From positions 1-35,001 of IMG/VR virus record IMGVR_UViG_3300023174_000397: a stretch of 35,001 nucleotides of DNA; one strand, 5' to 3'. The notes below the pieces were generated by a model. It was not told where the DNA came from, made no database searches, and was given only the letters and a program-made list of their open reading frames with translations. The DNA is from a virus. The position numbers were made by a program, and so were the translations under genes. Below are positions 31,199 through 35,001 of the stretch, piece after piece (the stretch's first letter is position 1; each line of letters starts with the position of its first letter).

Positions 31199-32286
31199 GG
31201 CTTGGTCAGGGTCAGAACCTTGATTCTACCCGCAGACACGGCACGAATTTCGCGCACCGTGTAGCTCACCCCGGACACGACCAGTGTGGCGCCGCGCGCG
31301 ATGCCGACCAGTTGGTCGTCGCGGCAGGTTGCCGTGTACTCGGTCGAGAGCGCCCGGCCGGCGAGGATGTCCTCGGACGGCGCGTCGAAGATGATCTGCC
31401 CCGTCTGCGCGCCCCATGCGGCCGTGACCGCGAAGTCCGGCGTCAGGAAGAACGCCGTCAGATCCTCGCCGAAGAATCCGCTGTCGCCAGCCGGGTTCCC
31501 CGACACGCGGGTCAGCGACAGCAGCTTCAGCTTCCCGTCGTCCAGCGCGCGAACCTCGCGCACTTGGTAGCTCGTCCCGCCGCAGGTCAGCGTGGCACCG
31601 CGGCCGATGCCAGGCAGCTGCGAGGCGCGCATCAGCGCGGAATGCTCGGTCGAGAGTGCCGCCGCGGACAGGATGTCGTCGTCCGGCGCGTCAAAGATCG
31701 CCTGCGCGGTGAAGCCGCCCCAGGTGACAGTCCGGGCAAAGGCCTCAGTGTCGAAGAACACCGCGACCTCGGTGTCGTTCGCGCCGGCCACCACCGTGCC
31801 GGATCCGGCCCCGGTGACGATTGCGATCGTGATGCTGCTGTCGCCGACCCGTGGAACTGGCCCGAGCACGCCCGCAGCAGCCCCCAGGAACGCGCCCAGA
31901 GCCTGCGCGGAGTCTGCTCGTACCAGAACCCCACCGGCGGCCGATCCGAGCGCTGCGGCCAGCGTGGCGGCCGACACGCCGGTGATCTGCACCGCGCCTG
32001 CCGACGCCCCGGAGATCGCGTCCAGCGTGACGGCTGAGTTTCCGGCGATGCTGGCAAGCCCGCTGCCGGTGGCCGACTGCAGGAACCGCTCAAGGGTCTG
32101 CGCCGAATTGCCGGCGATCGCGACCCCGCCGGCCGATGCCTGAACGACCTGTGCGAGGGTCTGCGCGGAGACGCCGACAACCGCGACGCCACCAGCCGAA
32201 ACGCCGGTAACGGCGTCGAGCGTGACGCTTGAATTTCCGGTTCGCCCGCCGCCGGTTGCCGGCTGGTTCAGCAGCAGGATCAGCAT
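31195..32286 (-). CDS. Head-tail joining fusion: repeat domain plus two FII-like domains
   Basis: 363 residues in three parts. Residues 10-150 are about six repeats of some 25 residues built on the pattern GNSAxTLxxxxxAxAGGVxI, low in charge. Two copies of a gpFII-like (PF05354) domain follow, 165-255 (FFDTEAFARTVTWGGFTAQ to VREVRALDDGKLKLLSLTR) and 270-360 (FFLTPDFAVTAAWGAQTGQ to VREIRAVSAGRIKVLTLTK). Lambda FII is a single domain of about 117 residues that joins head and tail. The repeats resemble those of phage adhesion or decoration proteins. The doubling and the added repeats are unusual. Confidence 0.72.
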   Translation of the reverse strand: MLILLLNQPATGGGRTGNSSVTLDAVTGVSAGGVAVVGVSAQTLAQVVQASAGGVAIAGNSAQTLERFLQSATGSGLASIAGNSAVTLDAISGASAGAVQITGVSAATLAAALGSAAGGVLVRADSAQALGAFLGAAAGVLGPVPRVGDSSITIAIVTGAGSGTVVAGANDTEVAVFFDTEAFARTVTWGGFTAQAIFDAPDDDILSAAALSTEHSALMRASQLPGIGRGATLTCGGTSYQVREVRALDDGKLKLLSLTRVSGNPAGDSGFFGEDLTAFFLTPDFAVTAAWGAQTGQIIFDAPSEDILAGRALSTEYTATCRDDQLVGIARGATLVVSGVSYTVREIRAVSAGRIKVLTLTKP

Positions 32287-32296
32287 CGGTTATCCC

Positions 32297-32464
32297 TCAA
32301 ACAGGCATTGGCACCGCGAACCCACCGTGCGTGTTTTCCGCCAGCTCCTCTGCCGCGCCAGCCGCGATTATCGCCGCCCCGTCCTCGTCTGAGACGATAG
32401 CCATCTGCCCGGCGAGAAGCGGGACATCGCCGAGCGCGTAATCGGCAAGCAGGCGGATCTTCAT
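32297..32464 (-). CDS. Small structural-region protein, 55 aa
   Basis: Starts MKIRLLADYALGDVPLLAGQ at 32464 with its ATG in the stop of the upstream gene (ATGA). The pattern KIRLL-DY--G--P--AGQ-A-V-DE-GAAIIAAGAAE is a short family seen in head regions of many phages and thought to be a head completion or decoration factor; function is not proven. Ten bases separate it from the fusion protein. Confidence 0.68.
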   Translation of the reverse strand: MKIRLLADYALGDVPLLAGQMAIVSDEDGAAIIAAGAAEELAENTHGGFAVPMPV

Positions 32465-33972
32465 GCAAAGAACAAATCCCCAACGATGTCGTTCAGGCCG
32501 ACAGCGGTTGTGTCCGCATCGGCTGCGCCTGTAGTAGTGGTCAACCCGATGCCGGTTGCGAACGCGATGCCGCCTTCGATCTTGAACGTGTTTACACCGT
32601 TGGGCGGGATCGCAATCGTTCGCACAACGCCAGTGCCAGCCGTGGGCGTGGTCGTCTGGTTGTGCAGCTTGACGTACCGCCATGCCGCGTTCGTGTTTGC
32701 GAAAGACCATCCAACCACACGACCGGGTGATCCTTTGACGATCGTCGCGTTGGTCGTGGCAGCGGAGACAATGTGCGTGCCCGACGCCGCGCCGGTCGCG
32801 TTGGCACGGTACTGCTGGCCGACGTCACCAATTGCCGCAGTGCCAGCTACCAGCGCAGGCTGCGTGAACGACACCGTCGTTGTCCCTTGCTGAACCACCG
32901 GCAGCGGTGCTTGCTGACCGAGCGGGCGCACGCCAGCCAAGAACATCGGAACGTTTGCCATGTCCTCGACGGCAATGTGCCCGATTGTCCAAGTGGTCGT
33001 GCTGGCCGGCGCACTCACGCCATTATATGACCACAGGTAAAAGTACAGCGCGACGTCGTCGTCCGGCAGGTTCTCCACGCGGCTCGCGCGAGTCGTGACG
33101 GCCGGCGTCGTGCCAGAGGCGACCAAAGTATCAGACCAGTTGGTGTTCCGGCCGTCGGCGTAGACCTGCATGAGGTGACCGGGCGACGCGGTCGAGTTGA
33201 TCGTCGCCGTCGTGTCGCCGCTGTTCCAGCCGTTGCGCTGCGCGTCCACGTTCGCGTTAGTTGGCGTCGTGCCGCTGTAGACCGTGCGGATGTAGTTCCA
33301 CCCGAACAGATCGACCGTGCAGGAACCAGACGCCGGCCAGTTCGCGACGTTGAAGGTCACGTCGTTTCCAGACACAGACGCAATCGTGTACCGGCCCGGG
33401 ACACCCGCCGCACCGGTAATCGCACCTACGAGCATCGACTGTCCGACGTTCGCCGCGGTGAACGGGTTGCTCGGGATCGTGACCGTGATGCTCGTCGCGC
33501 TGTTGATCGTGCAGGACAGACCCTCGCCGATCAGGTCGGCCAGCATCGCCACGAAGTTGTTGTTTGCGATGCGCTGCGACAGCGTGACCCGGTGACGCGC
33601 GAGGAAGGCTCCACGGAAGGGCTGGTTTGATCGCGCCAGCCATTCCGAGTTCGTCGAGGTGCCGGTCGTCAGCAGAATGTTTCCGCTCGCCTGAGACACA
33701 CCCATTCCGGTGCCGAGCCGTCGCTGCGTCATCCGGTCGGTTTCCATCAGCGCCGAGCCCACCCGCCCGAACGATACGGTCCAAATGTCAGCCGGAGCCT
33801 GACGCACCACCGCGCCCGCCGCATCAGCCAGCGGGTTTACCGCCTGCACCCGCATCGGCACCGCCGAGTCCGCCAAGCCGTCGGTTACCTTGATGCGCTG
33901 GTACTGCGCGCCCGCGATGTCGTCGGTCGCGACGACCTCGCCGGTAGCTGGCAGCGTGACGTTATCGGCCAT
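32461..33972 (-). CDS. Virion structural protein, unrecognised
   Basis: 503 residues. The N-terminus (MADNVTLPATGEVVATDDIA) and its QYQRIKVTDGLADSAVP segment are like phage head or fibre surface proteins; the rest is beta-rich with many Thr/Gly and segments such as VSFGRVGSALMETDRMTQRR and LFGWNYIRTVYSG. The C-terminal half has further beta sequence ending NDIVGDLFFA. A surface appendage or head fibre is likely from its place between head and joining genes; no firm family. Confidence 0.6.
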   Translation of the reverse strand: MADNVTLPATGEVVATDDIAGAQYQRIKVTDGLADSAVPMRVQAVNPLADAAGAVVRQAPADIWTVSFGRVGSALMETDRMTQRRLGTGMGVSQASGNILLTTGTSTNSEWLARSNQPFRGAFLARHRVTLSQRIANNNFVAMLADLIGEGLSCTINSATSITVTIPSNPFTAANVGQSMLVGAITGAAGVPGRYTIASVSGNDVTFNVANWPASGSCTVDLFGWNYIRTVYSGTTPTNANVDAQRNGWNSGDTTATINSTASPGHLMQVYADGRNTNWSDTLVASGTTPAVTTRASRVENLPDDDVALYFYLWSYNGVSAPASTTTWTIGHIAVEDMANVPMFLAGVRPLGQQAPLPVVQQGTTTVSFTQPALVAGTAAIGDVGQQYRANATGAASGTHIVSAATTNATIVKGSPGRVVGWSFANTNAAWRYVKLHNQTTTPTAGTGVVRTIAIPPNGVNTFKIEGGIAFATGIGLTTTTGAADADTTAVGLNDIVGDLFFA

Positions 33973-33984
33973 CGTCTGCCCCCG

Positions 33985-34584
33985 TTAAGCGTTCGGCGCG
34001 GTCAGCGTCTTCGTGTTGATCGTGACCGACTGCGCGCTGGCAATGCTGGTATTGTCGAGCGTGATGTCGCCGCCGAATGTGATCGTCGCGCCGTTCGACA
34101 CGCCGGCCGTCGAGGTCGCCGACAGCGTTACCGTGGTGCCGCCCACCGCGACCACCGTCGCCCCGGTCGGCACGCCAGTGCCCGACACGTTCATGCCGAC
34201 AACCACGCCGGTCGTGGATGCGAAGTTCAGCACGTTGCCGTTCGCAGCCGTCAGCGCGTTCGTGGTCAGTTGCACCTGGGCGGTCACCGTCCCCTGTTCG
34301 TGGCAGGTCGCGACGCCCGAGTCCCAGATCCGGTAGTAGCCCGCCGTGCCAGCCGCGCTGGCCGTCCCCGTCCAGCTGCCTGCGAGCGCCTTCGATCCGG
34401 ACGCGGCGTCCGCCATCCAGTTGCTCGGCAGGTTCATGCTGACCAGCAGCGTGCCGCTGGCCGCCGCTGCCGGGTTAGCCGGCGGCGAGCCGGTGTAGAT
34501 CCGCAACACCGCAGACGTGCCCGGGACAGACTCAGTTACGTCGAGCATCGCGTTGCGAACAGCCGTCGAAAACTGGATCGCCAT
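33985..34584 (-). CDS. Head-region structural protein with inserted beta module
   Basis: 199 residues. The frame MAIQFSTAVRNAMLDV, LRIYTGSPPANPAAAASGTL, NLPSNWMADAASGSKAL and AGYYRIWDSGVATCHEQGTV and the end FGGDITLDNTSIASAQSVTI form a family common near capsid genes in Burkholderia-type phages, often just called structural. A 45-residue module (about 120-165, VVVGMNVSGTGVPTGATVVA) is inserted between its two halves; a similar module is in the collar fibre protein. Confidence 0.68.
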   Translation of the reverse strand: MAIQFSTAVRNAMLDVTESVPGTSAVLRIYTGSPPANPAAAASGTLLVSMNLPSNWMADAASGSKALAGSWTGTASAAGTAGYYRIWDSGVATCHEQGTVTAQVQLTTNALTAANGNVLNFASTTGVVVGMNVSGTGVPTGATVVAVGGTTVTLSATSTAGVSNGATITFGGDITLDNTSIASAQSVTINTKTLTAPNA

Positions 34585-34593
34585 CGCGCCCCC

Positions 34594-34776
34594 TTACTCC
34601 GCCGGCAAAGCCGGCTGCTTGTCCGCTTTCGCCTTGGCCTTCACCGGCTCGGCCACGAGCTCAGCCCCGCCAGCCTCGACCAGCGCTTCGACCACCTCTT
34701 TCGCCGCGTCCAGGTAGTCGCCGACGTTGAGCACACGATCGTCGTGATGCACAGAACCGGTAATCATGCACCGCAT
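34594..34776 (-). CDS. Small head-region protein, 60 aa
   Basis: The start MRCMITGSVHHDDRVLNVGD is chosen because AGGAG stands six bases before the ATG at 34776; longer starts would cross the hairpin at 34794-34823. A helical middle (AAKEVVEALVEAGGAELV) and a lysine-rich tail (KAKAKADKQPALPAE). It follows the capsid gene as FI-type or head-completion proteins do; no family can be named. Confidence 0.6.
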   Translation of the reverse strand: MRCMITGSVHHDDRVLNVGDYLDAAKEVVEALVEAGGAELVAEPVKAKAKADKQPALPAE

Positions 34777-34793
34777 GGACTGCTCCTGTGAAA

Positions 34794-34823
34794 GCGGGGC
34801 GAAGCCGTCCAGCCTCGCCCCGC
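34794..34823 (-). terminator. Stem-loop after the capsid gene
   Basis: GCGGGGCGA (34794-34802) pairs with TCGCCCCGC (34815-34823), a nine-base-pair stem with a 12-base loop, then TTT on the minus strand. It lies 18 bases after the capsid stop and would trim the mRNA or weaken read-through, keeping capsid in excess. A weak terminator at most. Confidence 0.6.
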
Positions 34824-34841
34824 GGGTCACTGCACTGCCGA

Positions 34842-35001
34842 TCAGGCGACCGCGTTCTGGATGAAGTACCCAGCCGTCGACGCCGCAATTACCGGAGCCT
34901 CCGAACGCGTGACCGGGAAGTACCAGGTCTTCGTGTTGCGCTCGTAGTAGGGCTCCTCGACCACCGGATAGCCGTCCAGGTTGTAGGTGTAGCCGAAGGT
35001 C
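34842..35001 (-). CDS. Major capsid protein, C-terminal part
   Basis: The reading frame comes in from the right edge and gives FGYTYNLDGYPVVEEPYYER, then NTKTWYFPVTRSEAPVIAAS and ends TAGYFIQNAVA. This end is typical of HK97-fold major capsid proteins of the non-lambda-E type. Only about 52 residues are in the window, so the family is a judgement from those and from the position before the head-tail genes. Confidence 0.65.
   Translation of the reverse strand, partial: TFGYTYNLDGYPVVEEPYYERNTKTWYFPVTRSEAPVIAASTAGYFIQNAVA

Overview
The window is almost entirely a temperate siphophage of the lambda morphogenesis type from a GC-rich proteobacterium. High GC, codon use and the mix of families suggest a Burkholderiales-like host, but nothing here fixes the species. 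Nearly all genes are on the minus strand in tightly overlapping operons; only a recombination block (11520-14391) is on the plus strand.

Layout, left to right. 1-394 does not look like the phage: 39-bp tandem repeats, two TetR-operator-like palindromes and four copies of a 20-bp repeat that run into the 3' end of a minor tail protein Z gene (372-1217). 1218-1433 is an A+T-rich, repeat-bearing stretch that could be a replication origin. The leftward early operon, read from 11416 down to 1434, encodes a Cro-like regulator, an orphan C5 cytosine methyltransferase, an SF2 helicase with a zinc ribbon, about twelve small overlapping genes, a VRR-NUC nuclease, a zinc-ribbon protein, a second small HTH protein and a primase-helicase that carries a one-base frameshift. 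A divergent operator/promoter at 11417-11519 separates it from the rightward operon: RecE-like exonuclease, small protein, Sak4-like RecA-fold ATPase and SSB, closed by a nested hairpin, then a second HTH gene and a tiny membrane ORF. The tyrosine integrase (14311-15513, minus) is followed by a repeat-rich presumed attP.

From 35001 down to 15848 runs the leftward late operon: end of the major capsid protein, three accessory structural proteins, an unusual head-tail joining fusion, tail proteins U, V, G/GT (with an A AAA AAC -1 frameshift signal), H, M, L, K, I and J, two fibre/appendage proteins, a fibre-assembly-like protein, two membrane proteins (holin candidates), a SprT-like protease, an HTH-metallophosphoesterase, a GH19 endolysin and the overlapping Rz/Rz1 spanins, ending at a strong terminator (15777-15798). 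Terminase, portal and prohead protease are not in the window.

How it works together: the early operon would replicate, modify and repair the genome; the RecE/Sak4/SSB set would anneal or recombine ends; integrase and attP would allow lysogeny, although no CI-type repressor with a peptidase domain is visible; the late operon builds the capsid and a long flexible tail and lyses the cell. Because integrase lies in the middle with phage genes on both sides, the sequence appears to be a circular, excised or virion form (or a rearranged copy), not a simple prophage cut at attP. I see no clear new defence system. The least ordinary parts are the phosphoesterase/protease pair inside the lysis cassette, the repeat-plus-duplicated joining protein, the displaced Z gene and the repeat elements near the left end.
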